33,303 nucleotides of DNA from an uncultured Collinsella sp. (GCA_959605475.1 CAUHFS010000028.1:1-33303); one strand, 5' to 3'. Numbered from the stretch's first letter, positions 22,752 through 31,927 are shown. Notes: generated by a model from the sequence alone, not told the origin. Translations and numbers: made by a program.

Positions 22752-25308
22752 CTCAAACATACTTATCACTCATGATCTGGACGGTGCCGCGCTGGCGGCG
22801 CCTGTTGATGCTGCGCGCCGCAACGGAGCTGCATACAAGACGCGCACGATCGACGACCTTCGCATTAAGGACGATCGTCTGCGCGCCGCCATCGAGGGCA
22901 CGGGACACCTGCTGTTCGACGGCGGCATGGGTACCATGCTGCAGGCGGCCGGCATGAAGGCCGGCGCCCTGCCCGAGCTGCTCAACTTTGAGGAGCCTCA
23001 GGTCATTACCGACATCCAGCGTCAGTACGTCGAAGCCGGCTGCGACGTGATCACCGCCAACACCTTTGGCGCCAACGCCCACAAGCTCGACGGTACCGCC
23101 ACCGTGGCAGATGTCTTTGCCGCCGCTGTCGCCTGCGCCCGCGCGGCCGGCGCCCACTACGTCGCCGGCGATATCGGCCCCATCGGCGCGCTGCTTCGCC
23201 CCTTGGGTACCCTCAGCTTCGACGAGGCCTACGACCTCTTTGCCGAGGAAGTGCGCGCCGGCGTCGCCGCGGGCGTGGACCTCTTTATTATCGAGACTAT
23301 GACCGACCTGGCCGAGATCAAGGCGGCCGTCCTCGCCTGCCGCGAGAACTCCGACCTGCCCGTCTTTGCCACCATGACCTTTGAGGAAGACGGTCGCACC
23401 TTCCTGGGCACGAGTCCCGAGGTTGCCGCCATCACGCTCGATGCCATCGGCGCCGACGTTTTGGGCATCAACTGCAGCCAGGGACCGGCCGAGCTCCGAG
23501 GACTCGCCGCTCGCATGCTCACCGTTACGGACAAGCCCGTTATGGTGCAGGCCAACGCAGGACTGCCCCACGTGGACGACGACGGCAACACCGTCTTTGA
23601 TATCCAGGCGCCCGAGTACGCCGTGGCCGTCGCCGGTATGATTGAGGACGGCGTAAGCGTCGTGGGCGGCTGCTGCGGCACCACGCCGGCGCACATGGCA
23701 GCGCTGCGCACGCTTATCGATAACCACACGCCCAGTCCGCGCCACCGCAAGCCCAGCATGTCGGTCACAAGCGCCCAGACCGTGGTGGACCTCCCCTGCG
23801 ACGGCCACAAGATCGCCGTCATCGGCGAGCGCATCAACCCCACCGGCAAAAAGCGCCTGCAGCAGGCCCTGCGCGACGGCGACCTGGACTACGTGGTGAG
23901 CCAGGGCATCAGCCAGCAGGAGCAGGGCGCCGACATCCTGGACGTCAACGTGGGCCTGCCCGAGATCGACGAGGTCAAGATTATCCAACAGGCCACCGAG
24001 CAGCTCCAAGGCTCCGCGCTGCTGCCGCTGCAGATCGACTCCACCGACCCCGCCGCCGTCGAGGCCGCCGTACGTCGCTACGCCGGCAAGCCCATCATCA
24101 ACTCGGTCAACGGCAAGCAGCAGATCATGGACGAGATCTTCCCGCTGGTCGCCCACTACGGCACCAACGTTGTCGGCCTTACGCTCGACGAAGGCGGCAT
24201 CCCCGATACCGCCGAGGCCCGCTTTGCCATCGCCGAGCGCATCGTGGCCGAGGCTGCCCGCTACGGCATCGGCCCGGACCGTATCCTCATCGACTGCCTG
24301 GTCATGACCGCCTCGACCAATCAACGCCAGGCCGAGCAGATCCTGCGCGCCATGTCCCTGTGCAAGGAGCGCCTGGGCGTCAAATGCGCGCTCGGCGTGT
24401 CGAACATCAGCTTTGGTCTGCCTGCCCGCCCGCTGCTGGGCTCGGTCTTTTTGGCCGCCGCCTTTGGCGCGGGCCTCGATGCCCCCATCATGAACCCGGG
24501 CTCCAAGCGCTTTATGGACACCGTCTACAGCTATCGCGTCCTGAGCGTTGAGGACGAGGGCTCGACCGGATACATCGAGCGCTATGCCGGCTGGACCGAT
24601 CCGTATAAGATCGCCGCCAACCCGGCAGCAGCTCAGGCCGCATCGACCGACACCGTGCCCGCTGCCGGCACCGCCGGCACCGACGGCAACGACGACCCGA
24701 TTCGTCGCATGGTCGTCTCGGGCCGCAAAGGCGAGATCGCTGCCGAGACCGAGCGTCTGCTGGCAGACCACGACGCCATGGACCTTATCAACAACCACTT
24801 TATCCCCGCCCTCGACGAGGTGGGCGTCCTCTTTGACCAGGGCAAGTTCTTCTTGCCGCAACTCATGGCCTCGGCCGAAGCCGCACGCGTGGGCTTCGAC
24901 ACCATCAAGCGCCTGATGCCCGCCGGCGAGATTGCCGACAAGGGTAAGATCTGCGTGGCCACCGTCAAGGGCGACATCCACGATATCGGCAAGAACATCG
25001 TCAAGATGCTGCTCGATAACTACGGCTACACCGTCTTTGACCTAGGCCGCGATGTCGACCCGCAAGAAGTGCTCAAGACCGTGCAGGAGCGTGACATCAA
25101 GCTCGTCGGCCTCTCGGCGCTTATGACCACCACGGTCGTCGCCATGGAAGAGACCATCAAGTTGCTCCATGCCGAGGTTCCGGGCGTCAAGATCATCGTG
25201 GGCGGCGCCGTGCTCACCCCCGAATACGCCAAGCAAATCGGCGCGGACTACTACGCCAAGGACGCCGCCGAGAGCGCTCGTATCGCCGAAGAGGTCTTTG
25301 GGAAGTAA
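22741..25308 (+). CDS. metH: Cobalamin-dependent methionine synthase MetH lacking the reactivation domain
   Basis: Transfers methyl from 5-methyl-THF to homocysteine via cobalamin. The 855-aa protein has three of the four E. coli MetH modules. The homocysteine domain has LLFDGGMGTMLQ and zinc ligands Cys245 (NCSQGP), Cys311 and Cys312 (GGCCGTTP). The pterin domain starts IGERINPTGKKR (361-372). The B12 cap and Rossmann domain contain the axial ligand His747 in KGDIHDIGKNIV. A Pro/Ala/Thr/Gly linker lies near 635-660. The fourth domain is missing and is supplied by the protein at 19714. The start at 22741 overlaps the endonuclease stop and lacks a clear ribosome binding site. The first codons look less GC-rich than what follows, so the original start may have been replaced. 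Confidence 0.95.
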   Translation: MANSSNILITHDLDGAALAAPVDAARRNGAAYKTRTIDDLRIKDDRLRAAIEGTGHLLFDGGMGTMLQAAGMKAGALPELLNFEEPQVITDIQRQYVEAGCDVITANTFGANAHKLDGTATVADVFAAAVACARAAGAHYVAGDIGPIGALLRPLGTLSFDEAYDLFAEEVRAGVAAGVDLFIIETMTDLAEIKAAVLACRENSDLPVFATMTFEEDGRTFLGTSPEVAAITLDAIGADVLGINCSQGPAELRGLAARMLTVTDKPVMVQANAGLPHVDDDGNTVFDIQAPEYAVAVAGMIEDGVSVVGGCCGTTPAHMAALRTLIDNHTPSPRHRKPSMSVTSAQTVVDLPCDGHKIAVIGERINPTGKKRLQQALRDGDLDYVVSQGISQQEQGADILDVNVGLPEIDEVKIIQQATEQLQGSALLPLQIDSTDPAAVEAAVRRYAGKPIINSVNGKQQIMDEIFPLVAHYGTNVVGLTLDEGGIPDTAEARFAIAERIVAEAARYGIGPDRILIDCLVMTASTNQRQAEQILRAMSLCKERLGVKCALGVSNISFGLPARPLLGSVFLAAAFGAGLDAPIMNPGSKRFMDTVYSYRVLSVEDEGSTGYIERYAGWTDPYKIAANPAAAQAASTDTVPAAGTAGTDGNDDPIRRMVVSGRKGEIAAETERLLADHDAMDLINNHFIPALDEVGVLFDQGKFFLPQLMASAEAARVGFDTIKRLMPAGEIADKGKICVATVKGDIHDIGKNIVKMLLDNYGYTVFDLGRDVDPQEVLKTVQERDIKLVGLSALMTTTVVAMEETIKLLHAEVPGVKIIVGGAVLTPEYAKQIGADYYAKDAAESARIAEEVFGK

Positions 25309-25333
25309 CACAACGGAAACAACCGAGCACCAA

Positions 25334-25371
25334 AACGTGCCGCACGCGCCACTTGGCACGTGCGGCACGTT
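25334..25371. terminator. Perfect 13-bp hairpin after metH
   Basis: Arms 25334-25346 (AACGTGCCGCACG) and 25359-25371 with a 12-nt loop, 25 nt past the metH stop. The T-run lies on the - strand side, so it would be a stronger terminator in the reverse direction. On the + strand it is only a stable hairpin at the 3' end of metH. It also touches a TAGAAT (25371-25376) that may be the -10 of the next gene. Confidence 0.55.
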
Positions 25372-25416
25372 AGAATAGATAAGACTATGCTCGTTTTGGC
25401 AGATAGGAGCGCAAGG

Positions 25417-26781
25417 ATGGCGATCACGCCCGCAGAAATCGCGGAAACCCGCGGCATGGTTGAGGAACAGAACCTCGACATCAGGACCATCACCATGGGT
25501 GTTTCGCTCATGGGTTGCGGTGACGAGAACCTCGACCGCATGTGCACGAAGATCTACGACCATGTGACGCACACGGCTGAGCATCTGGTCGAGACCGCCG
25601 AGAACCTCGAGCGCGAGTACGGTATCCCCATTGTCAACAAGCGCGTTTCCGTCACCCCGGTGGCGCAGATCGCCGCGTGCTGCAAGGATGAGGACCTCAC
25701 CCCCATCGCGCATGTCCTCGACCGCGCGGCCGAGACGCTCGGCATCGATTACCTGGGCGGCTTCTCCGCACTCGTCCAGAAGGGCATCGGCGACGCCGAC
25801 CGCCGCGTCATCCAGTCCATCCCCCAGGCGCTCGCCACCACGAGCCGTGTCTGCTCCAGTGTCAACGTCGCCAGCCTGCGCGCCGGCATCAACATGGACG
25901 CCGTGCTTATGGCCGCCCAGACCATCATCGATGCCGCTAAACTCACGGCCGACCAGGATTCCGTCGGCGCTTCCAAGTTTGTCTGCTTTGCTAACATGGT
26001 CGAGGACTCCCCGTTTATGGCGGGCGCCGTCCACGGCGGTGGCGAGGCCGACGCCGTCATCAACGTAGGCGTCTCGGGCCCCGGCGTTATGGCCGCAGCC
26101 CTGGAGACGCTGCCCGATTCCGCATCGATGATGGAAGTCGCCGAAAAGATTAAGCAGACCGCCTTTAAGATCACCCGTGCCGGCGAGCTCATGAGCCGCG
26201 AGGCCGCCCATCGCCTGGGTGTCGAGAAGGGCATCGTCGACCTGTCGCTGGCTCCCACGCCTGCCATCGGCGACTCCGTCGCGCGCATCCTCGAGATCAT
26301 CGGCGTGGGCACCTGCGGTGGCCCGGGCACGACCTGCGCGCTCGCCATGCTCAACGATGCCGTCAAGAAGGGCGGCGTCATGGCCAGCTCCAGCGTGGGC
26401 GGTCTCTCCGGCGCTTTCATCCCCGTGTCCGAGGACGCCGGCATGATCGCCGCCGTCGAAGCCGGTGCGCTTTCGCTCGAGAAGCTCGAGGCCATGACCT
26501 GCGTGTGCTCCGTCGGCCTGGACATGATCGCCATCCCCGGCGACACCCCGGTCGAGACCATCGCCGGCATCATCGCCGACGAGATGGCCATCGGCGTCAT
26601 CAACAACAAGACCACGGCCGTCCGCGTGATTCCCGCCATCGGCAAGGGCGTGGGTGACTGCGTCGAGTACGGCGGCCTGTTCGGCCGTGCACCCATCATG
26701 CCGGTGAACCCCAACGCCGGCACCGTGCTTGCCCACCGCGGTGGACGTTTCCCGGCGCCGCTGAACTCGCTGAAGAACTAG
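25417..26781 (+). CDS. UPF0210 (DUF711/PFL-like) family protein
   Basis: A 454-aa protein of the conserved UPF0210 family, distantly related to pyruvate-formate-lyase folds. Start chosen at 25417 with AGGAG at a 7-nt spacing; the family begins near MAITPAEIAET. Recognisable segments are DIRTITMGVSL, VNKRVSVTPVAQIAA, DYLGGFSALVQKG, VCSSVNVASLRAGINMDAV, GCGGPGTT-like VGTCGGPGTTCALAMLNDAVKKGGVMASSSVGGLSGAFIPVSED, and a C-terminus with GGRFPAPLNSLKN. The exact function is not established; members usually sit beside an ACT-domain protein (UPF0237), which I do not see here. Glycyl-radical activity is not implied, as no GR motif (RVxG) is present. Confidence 0.9.
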   Translation: MAITPAEIAETRGMVEEQNLDIRTITMGVSLMGCGDENLDRMCTKIYDHVTHTAEHLVETAENLEREYGIPIVNKRVSVTPVAQIAACCKDEDLTPIAHVLDRAAETLGIDYLGGFSALVQKGIGDADRRVIQSIPQALATTSRVCSSVNVASLRAGINMDAVLMAAQTIIDAAKLTADQDSVGASKFVCFANMVEDSPFMAGAVHGGGEADAVINVGVSGPGVMAAALETLPDSASMMEVAEKIKQTAFKITRAGELMSREAAHRLGVEKGIVDLSLAPTPAIGDSVARILEIIGVGTCGGPGTTCALAMLNDAVKKGGVMASSSVGGLSGAFIPVSEDAGMIAAVEAGALSLEKLEAMTCVCSVGLDMIAIPGDTPVETIAGIIADEMAIGVINNKTTAVRVIPAIGKGVGDCVEYGGLFGRAPIMPVNPNAGTVLAHRGGRFPAPLNSLKN

Positions 26782-26798
26782 CTGAGGGGGACTGGCGA

Positions 26799-26932
26799 GG
26801 AGCCCCGGGGAGGGCAAATATATAAGGTCGCCTGCTCGGACAGTCCTGGCTCGCACGGAGAGCACATTAAGTGCTCTCCGGCTCGTGCGGAACTCGCGAT
26901 CGACCTTATATATTTGCCCTCCCCGGGGCTCC
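26799..26932. repeat. 134-bp nested palindrome with 32-bp perfect arms
   Basis: The left arm 26799-26830 (begins GGAGCCCCGGGGAGGG, ends ATATATAAGGTCG) is the exact reverse complement of 26901-26932. Inside, 26856-26865 and 26871-26880 form a second perfect 10-bp hairpin (arm CGGAGAGCAC, loop ATTAA). The arms combine a GC block with an AT block, unlike a standard terminator, and no T-run follows on either side. It lies 18 nt after the UPF0210 stop. No flanking duplication was seen. Confidence 0.9.
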
Positions 26933-27097
26933 CGCACAACGGGCCCTCGGTTGGGTTCTATCCCTTTGGCAGTCGCTTCGCTTCTGCCCTACTTTGCTGG
27001 TATGACGGTTTGGCGTTGGATCGGTTCTTTCTGATATATGCTGGTTGCGGCTCTTCTTTTGGGAGGAGTCGCTTTTTTGTTGCTAGGAGGTTGGCCC
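26933..27097 (+). other. Leader region of the methyltransferase gene
   Basis: 165 nt of T-rich coding-strand sequence with no gene. It carries the composition of the first half of the next gene. I see no convincing promoter pair. Two Shine-Dalgarno-like words (GGGAGGAG near 27061 and TAGGAGG near 27084) are present; only the second sits correctly before a start codon. Confidence 0.4.
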
Positions 27098-27985
27098 GTG
27101 GCTGATGGGGAGAATCGTTCTGAGCTGCTTTCCACAGATTGGAATCTGGAGTGGATGCGTCTGCAAGCTGATCGGCGGCGGGCTGACGATTCTTTTGAGT
27201 GGGATAAAAGGGCTCGGCATTTTCGGCCGTTGGAGACTGCCCCTTATGCTCGGGATTTTATAAAGCTGCTGGCGCTTGAGCCCAGCGAGTCGGTACTCGA
27301 TATGGGGTGCGGGGCTGGGTCGATTGCTATTCCGCTTGCTCAGGCTGGGCATCCTGTGATTGCTGCTGACTTTTCCCCTGCCATGTTGGGCACGCTTGAT
27401 GCTGGCATTGAGTACTATGGGCTCGAAGATCGCATTACGCCGCTTGAGCTTGCTTGGGACGATGATTGGGATTTGGTTGGGCCGGTTGCCAAGACTGTGG
27501 ATGTTGCCTTTGCCAGTCGTTCCGTCACCACAAATGACCTAAAAGGTGCGCTTGCCAAGCTCGACCGTACGGCTCGTCGCCGTTGTGCTGTCACGATGGT
27601 CGCCAACTCCAGCCCGCGCTATGACCTGCACGTGATGAACGCTATCGGCGCCTCGGTTACCTGCAGCAATGGCTTTGTGTACGCCTTCAACATCCTCATT
27701 CAGATGGGTGCGTTGCCGCAGGTTACATACTTTGAATCGCCTCGTCGCGATACCTTCGATAGCCTTGAGGCAGGCGTGGCGGATTTTTCCCGTATGCTCG
27801 AGCATGGCAACGAGGATAAGATCGACCGCCTGCGCGACTATATCGCTCAGCACATGATCGAAAACCCCCATGCCGGCGAGCCGGGCTCCAAGGGCGTGCC
27901 GCAGGGGCGCTATATGCTCGACCATATCCGTAAGGTTCGCTGGGCGTTTATTGCATGGGAACCGGTCTCTGAATCCCGCTCGTAG
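27098..27985 (+). CDS. Class I SAM-dependent methyltransferase
   Basis: A 295-aa protein. GTG at 27098 is chosen because AGGAGG lies 7 nt upstream; the longer frame from 27038 would add an artificial hydrophobic leader. Motif I is SVLDMGCGAGSIAIPLA (about 68-84), followed by VIAADFSPAMLGTL and the motif IV-like VDVAFASRSV. The C-terminal part contains YDLHVMNAIGA and ends MLDHIRKVRWAFIAWEP. The substrate is unknown. The first 150 codons favour T-ending codons (GCT, GGG, CTT, ATT), unlike all neighbours; the second half returns to C-ending codons. This suggests recombination or recent transfer at the 5' part. It stands between the large palindrome and yhbY on the same strand. Confidence 0.85.
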   Translation: MADGENRSELLSTDWNLEWMRLQADRRRADDSFEWDKRARHFRPLETAPYARDFIKLLALEPSESVLDMGCGAGSIAIPLAQAGHPVIAADFSPAMLGTLDAGIEYYGLEDRITPLELAWDDDWDLVGPVAKTVDVAFASRSVTTNDLKGALAKLDRTARRRCAVTMVANSSPRYDLHVMNAIGASVTCSNGFVYAFNILIQMGALPQVTYFESPRRDTFDSLEAGVADFSRMLEHGNEDKIDRLRDYIAQHMIENPHAGEPGSKGVPQGRYMLDHIRKVRWAFIAWEPVSESRS

Positions 27986-28143
27986 CCCGTTCACAGCCCG
28001 AGCTGCCCATCACCTCGGCATCCGCATTCTTTGCGAACTGGGCAAACGCGCTCCACACCGCGCCGTTCCTGCGCTATCGTGGGACAGCTCACGTAGATTA
28101 AGGCCCCGTCGCGGGGCGCCCCATACATAGAAAGCGAGAACCC

Positions 28144-28443
28144 ATGGCACTGACAGGAGCCCAGGTCAAGCAGCTTCGCAGCATGGCCCATCACCTCAAC
28201 CCCGCCATCATCATCGGCAAGTCCGATGTCAACGAGGGCACCGTCGAGCAGACGGTCGCCTACCTGGAGAAGCACGAGCTCGTTAAGTGCTCCGTGCTCG
28301 ATGGCTCCAGCCTTTCTGCCCGCGAGGCCGCCGAGGAGCTCGCCGAGCGCTGCCACGCCGAGGTCGTCCAGGTCATCGGCCGCAAGTTCTCGCTGTATCG
28401 CGAGTCCTCGCGCAAGGACATCGAGAAGATCAAGCTCGTCTAA
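28144..28443 (+). CDS. yhbY: YhbY-family RNA-binding protein (CRM domain)
   Basis: A 99-aa single CRM-domain protein that associates with the pre-50S ribosome in E. coli. It starts MALTGAQVKQLRSMAHHLNPAIIIGKSDVNEG, with the GxxG-like IIIGKSDV loop, and has the typical RCHAEVVQVIGRKFSLYRES ending. The preceding 158-nt gap holds a small CCCCG-tcg-CGGGG hairpin (about 28106-28118) and a GAAAGCGAG binding region. The gene ends at a strong terminator shared at its T-run with the convergent regulator. Confidence 0.93.
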   Translation: MALTGAQVKQLRSMAHHLNPAIIIGKSDVNEGTVEQTVAYLEKHELVKCSVLDGSSLSAREAAEELAERCHAEVVQVIGRKFSLYRESSRKDIEKIKLV

Positions 28444-28480
28444 GAGCCAATGATCCGGCGAGCCAACACATAGCAAGCTT

Positions 28481-28514
28481 ACGGGTGCCCAAGTACTTCG
28501 GGCGCCCGTTTTTT
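28481..28514 (+). terminator. Terminator of yhbY overlapping the stop of the convergent regulator
   Basis: A 10-bp stem (28481-28490 ACGGGTGCCC with 28500-28509, one G-U), 9-nt loop, and six T. The T-run reaches 28514, so it overlaps the TAA of the - strand gene ending at 28513. No matching T-run exists on the - strand. Confidence 0.9.
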
Positions 28515-31512
28515 ATCGCTCGACCAGCACGCGATTGAGCCGTCCCTCCACCAAGCGCTCGTATAGACGCCGCGTCTCGGGCTCGGGCACGCCATTGACC
28601 TGCTCCCTCAGATGGTGCATATGCCCGCTGTACAGCTCGACGATATCGCGCCGCCGCCCCGCCGCACTGTAGACGCGCATGGCGCAGCGCACCATATCCT
28701 CACGCGCCGTTTCCTGTCGAAGCCCCGACTCCGCCAGCCAAATCGCCGACTGCAGGTCGTTTTCTTCTAGAGCGGCATTTGCCCCCTTAATCATGCAATC
28801 GATGTACTTTGACTGCATAATGCGCCGCATGCGCAAAAAGTAGGTTGGATTACAGCCATTGGGAACATACAGCGGTCCGGCATAAAGCTGCTCAATCTTA
28901 AGGCACAGCTCAACTAAATGGGGCCCGCGCGCACCCGTGCGATTTCCCAAAACCTCGCGGCTTATCTGGTCAAACAGCCGTACATCGGTCTTGACGTAGT
29001 CGCCGTTGAGTCCGATGCATTCATTTTGGATGAGCACACACGACTTGCCATCCGGCGTCGGTCCCAAAGCCGACCGCAAGCGCGATATCGTCGAGTACAG
29101 GTTGTTGCGGGCGCTATTGAACTCGGCATGGGGCCACAACTCCATTGCCAGCGTCTCGCGGTCGACGAGCGCATCCATGCCCAGTGCAAGCCGCTCAGCA
29201 AGCGTCGCCGCCTTCTTGCGGCGCCACATTTTGTCCGTGATGGGAAACCCGTCGCGCTCGGCGCGGAACGCACCAAACATGCGAATCTCGATATGGTCGA
29301 TGGTATCAACGGCTTCAACCTCGCCAGCCTGGAACAGGCGCTCGCCCTCCCCTTCCAAATCGTCGCGCAGCGAGTACCGCGACAGCTCGCGCACGGGAAG
29401 CTTCTTGCGAATCCTGGTCGCCGGCTCGCCCAGACAATGCATGGCAAGGCGCGCAAAGAGCCGATACGATGGTTCCAGAATCCCCGCGCGATTCATGGAC
29501 ATCCAGGCCGCAAGATCGCTATCTCGCCCCGCGCAAGCCAAATGCAGCGCCACCATCCAGGCTTCTGCACCACCAACCTGCGTCTGGCTTATATCGAGCA
29601 ACTCCGCTTCCTCGCGTACCGAAACCATCGAGGTGTTACGCAGATACGCCGCGCGCTCCAGCAGCAATGCGTTATCGCGCATGTACGCAATCGACTCCTC
29701 GGCAAGTTTGAGCACTTGGACCGCACGGAACTTTGCATTAACCGGCCGTCCCTCTGCCAGCGACTGCCAGCCTTCTAGCAACAGGCCAAACAGCTGAATC
29801 TGGTTGTCGCGCATGCGCACGGCAAAACGATCGAGCTCGTTGAACGCCGCGTCGTCGGTTACCGGCAGGCCGGAAAGGAGCCGCCGTGCCGCCAACACCA
29901 TGCGCACCCAGATAGCCATCGCCTTAAGCCCACGTACGTCGAGCGCCTCCCGCACCACCGTCATCTCGTCGTCGCGCTCGTCGGTTCCCGCAAACGACCC
30001 GTCAAAGAGCTCCACCAGCATGCTATCGGCCCGTATAACAATCCCCGCGATGTCGAGCTCGCAGTCGTAGGCCTTGCTCGTTTTGAGCTGCTGTAGAACG
30101 CCGCCGTCATCTCCCCGTTCGGTCAGGCATCGCTTGACCTCGATATGCGCGGACAACATATCGAGTGCGGTGTGGGACGTCTCTATTTCTGGCACGGCCA
30201 GCTTCATAGGGAGCCCAAGCCCGTTGTCCCCATAGCAAACAGCCGTCAGTGTCTGGGCCACCCTCCATGAAACAGGGTCTATTTCGCTGGCCGCCCGTTC
30301 GCCCCCGCGCTCGATAACCGATGCCATATAGCGAGCGAGCTTTGTATTGGACACGCTGACCGCTGCCAGATATACGCCAAGTGCCTCAGCAGGCGTTGGC
30401 TCTGGAGCCGGATCGTCGGCATCGATCGTGCCCAGCGCTGCTCGGCAGATATCGGCCCCGTGCCCCGTCAGAGCAAGATCGACCCCATACTGACCAGCAA
30501 GTTCAAGGACCGCCCCACGGTCCAAAAAGGCGTCCGCCAGGCCCATCGCCTCATCGCATCTACCCGCCTTAAGCAAAATCCGGGCCGCCCTCGGAACAAG
30601 TTCGGGGCGAACCTCGGCCACCAACTTGCGCAAGCGCAAGCGTCCGTTATCCTCCGTGCCCAGACACGTAAAACTCCGCTCGGCGGGATCCAAGCCAAAG
30701 ATCGGGTAGTCGCGTACAAAGTAGGACTGGTCGACCATCGACAACCTCACCCCACAAGCCTCGAGTTCTGCGATATTGCCCTCGCCCATCAAAACCATGA
30801 GACATGCCACGCAAAACAGCGCATTATTGTCGAGCGAAGCCAGATCGACAAGTGCCGCGCCATATACGTTGACAATCTCGTTTTCGAGCAGACCGGCTAC
30901 GTCGCCTTGGCCATACAGACCCGTCTGCAATGCCGAAACGAGCTCGGGCACGCCCTGCGTGAGCTGATAAAAGTCGAGCGATGTGCTGATCGAAAACGCC
31001 GATGCCCACGCCGAATACTCATAGGCATGCACCTTGAGCATCTGCGCATTGATCTTAACCGAATCGCCCAGCCCATGAATCAGCTGACGATTTGAAGGAC
31101 GACAGGAGATAAAGACCCCTATCCCCATAGCGCGCAGGCCGCGAATCCTGTCGATGAGGTCTTCGGTATCGTGCTGATCGAGGTTTGGCACATTATCAAT
31201 CGCGATAAGGGAGTGCGGTTTGTCTTTGAGTTCTTCGGTAACCACCTCGAGCTGCATAAACACCTCGCGCCCAATGGCGCGATCGGCCTCGATAATCCGC
31301 ACGGGGCCTCGCGTCGGGTCGCATTTAACCTCATGGGTGTACTGCAGCAGCACCGAGGTCTTCCCAAACCCGTCGGGCGCATAAAGAACCACGATGCCAG
31401 CCTTTCGGCCCTTGGCGATAAGCTCATTCATCAAGCGTTCGCGTCGCACCATATAGCCTCCGCCCAGCGGCATCAGCTCGAGGTCGTCTATACTGTCCAA
31501 ATCGTTTACCAT
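28513..31512 (-). CDS. Large STAND-like ATPase/BTAD (SARP-type) transcriptional regulator
   Basis: A 999-aa, one-component regulator. N-terminus: P-loop APDGFGKTS (45-53, first Gly replaced as in MalT-type STAND proteins), then a Walker B-like HSLIAIDNV (about 100-108) and an arginine-rich ISCRPSNR sensor region. The middle (about 300-735) is helical, probably a TPR-type sensor scaffold. The C-terminus has an OmpR-like winged helix (740-838: HIEIRMFGAFRAERDGFP..., WRRKKAATLAERLAL, LYSTISRLRSALG). A bacterial transcription activation domain (about 850-999) follows. GAGGAG precedes the ATG. Such proteins typically switch on a neighbouring or distant gene set on ligand binding; the target is not shown. 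No partner gene is co-transcribed; a 447-bp gene-free region lies upstream. Confidence 0.9.
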   Translation of the reverse strand: MVNDLDSIDDLELMPLGGGYMVRRERLMNELIAKGRKAGIVVLYAPDGFGKTSVLLQYTHEVKCDPTRGPVRIIEADRAIGREVFMQLEVVTEELKDKPHSLIAIDNVPNLDQHDTEDLIDRIRGLRAMGIGVFISCRPSNRQLIHGLGDSVKINAQMLKVHAYEYSAWASAFSISTSLDFYQLTQGVPELVSALQTGLYGQGDVAGLLENEIVNVYGAALVDLASLDNNALFCVACLMVLMGEGNIAELEACGVRLSMVDQSYFVRDYPIFGLDPAERSFTCLGTEDNGRLRLRKLVAEVRPELVPRAARILLKAGRCDEAMGLADAFLDRGAVLELAGQYGVDLALTGHGADICRAALGTIDADDPAPEPTPAEALGVYLAAVSVSNTKLARYMASVIERGGERAASEIDPVSWRVAQTLTAVCYGDNGLGLPMKLAVPEIETSHTALDMLSAHIEVKRCLTERGDDGGVLQQLKTSKAYDCELDIAGIVIRADSMLVELFDGSFAGTDERDDEMTVVREALDVRGLKAMAIWVRMVLAARRLLSGLPVTDDAAFNELDRFAVRMRDNQIQLFGLLLEGWQSLAEGRPVNAKFRAVQVLKLAEESIAYMRDNALLLERAAYLRNTSMVSVREEAELLDISQTQVGGAEAWMVALHLACAGRDSDLAAWMSMNRAGILEPSYRLFARLAMHCLGEPATRIRKKLPVRELSRYSLRDDLEGEGERLFQAGEVEAVDTIDHIEIRMFGAFRAERDGFPITDKMWRRKKAATLAERLALGMDALVDRETLAMELWPHAEFNSARNNLYSTISRLRSALGPTPDGKSCVLIQNECIGLNGDYVKTDVRLFDQISREVLGNRTGARGPHLVELCLKIEQLYAGPLYVPNGCNPTYFLRMRRIMQSKYIDCMIKGANAALEENDLQSAIWLAESGLRQETAREDMVRCAMRVYSAAGRRRDIVELYSGHMHHLREQVNGVPEPETRRLYERLVEGRLNRVLVER

Positions 31513-31898
31513 GCCCGCTCCTCAACTCGACCGTATGGACACTGTAACCGCAAGACCATACAAGCCGCGCCATGAATAGAGCGACCTTGTGTTCTAGGTT
31601 GTCTTTTGGTACGCAAGCGGCAAGCTTTTGTACAGCGAGGGCCGATTGTTATTAATCCCCCGACTAATCGGTCTTTAAGCAGGTAAATGGCTTGTCAGCT
31701 TGTCCCATCTAAGCGGCAGTGTAACGCAGATGAACAAGGTTCAGCCATGTCATTCAACTCGCCTAGCACCCGCTACCGTCTACGACCTTTTAGTGGCATT
31801 TTTGCATAGAATCTGGTATGGAATGAATCAAGCTGTTGGGCATCCGGCATTCGTCAAGCTTGCGACAAGATTTTGGTCAAGCGGGCGGAAAGGGATAG
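31513..31898. other. Gene-free region between the BTAD regulator and nagB
   Basis: About 390 nt without a supported gene, more AT-rich than its surroundings. It holds a 6-bp dyad CCGATT...AATCGG (about 31642-31671). Only weak -10-like words are present, so I give no promoter. The longest open frame (from 31700 +) runs through the nagB terminator and into nagB antisense, so it is rejected. Confidence 0.4.
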
Positions 31899-31927
31899 CA
31901 AAAAGGCCCCCGCAAAGCGGAGGCCTT
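31899..31927 (-). terminator. Terminator of nagB
   Basis: Arms AAGGCC-CCGC (31903-31913) and GCGG-GGCCTT (31917-31927) pair with one mismatch and a 3-nt loop. On the - strand a run of five T follows. It lies 33 nt past the nagB stop. Confidence 0.85.

Noticed and set aside
27038..27097. Hydrophobic N-terminal extension (signal-anchor-like) of the methyltransferase
   Set aside because: The GTG at 27098 has AGGAGG at the ideal distance, and the extension is translated leader sequence of odd composition.
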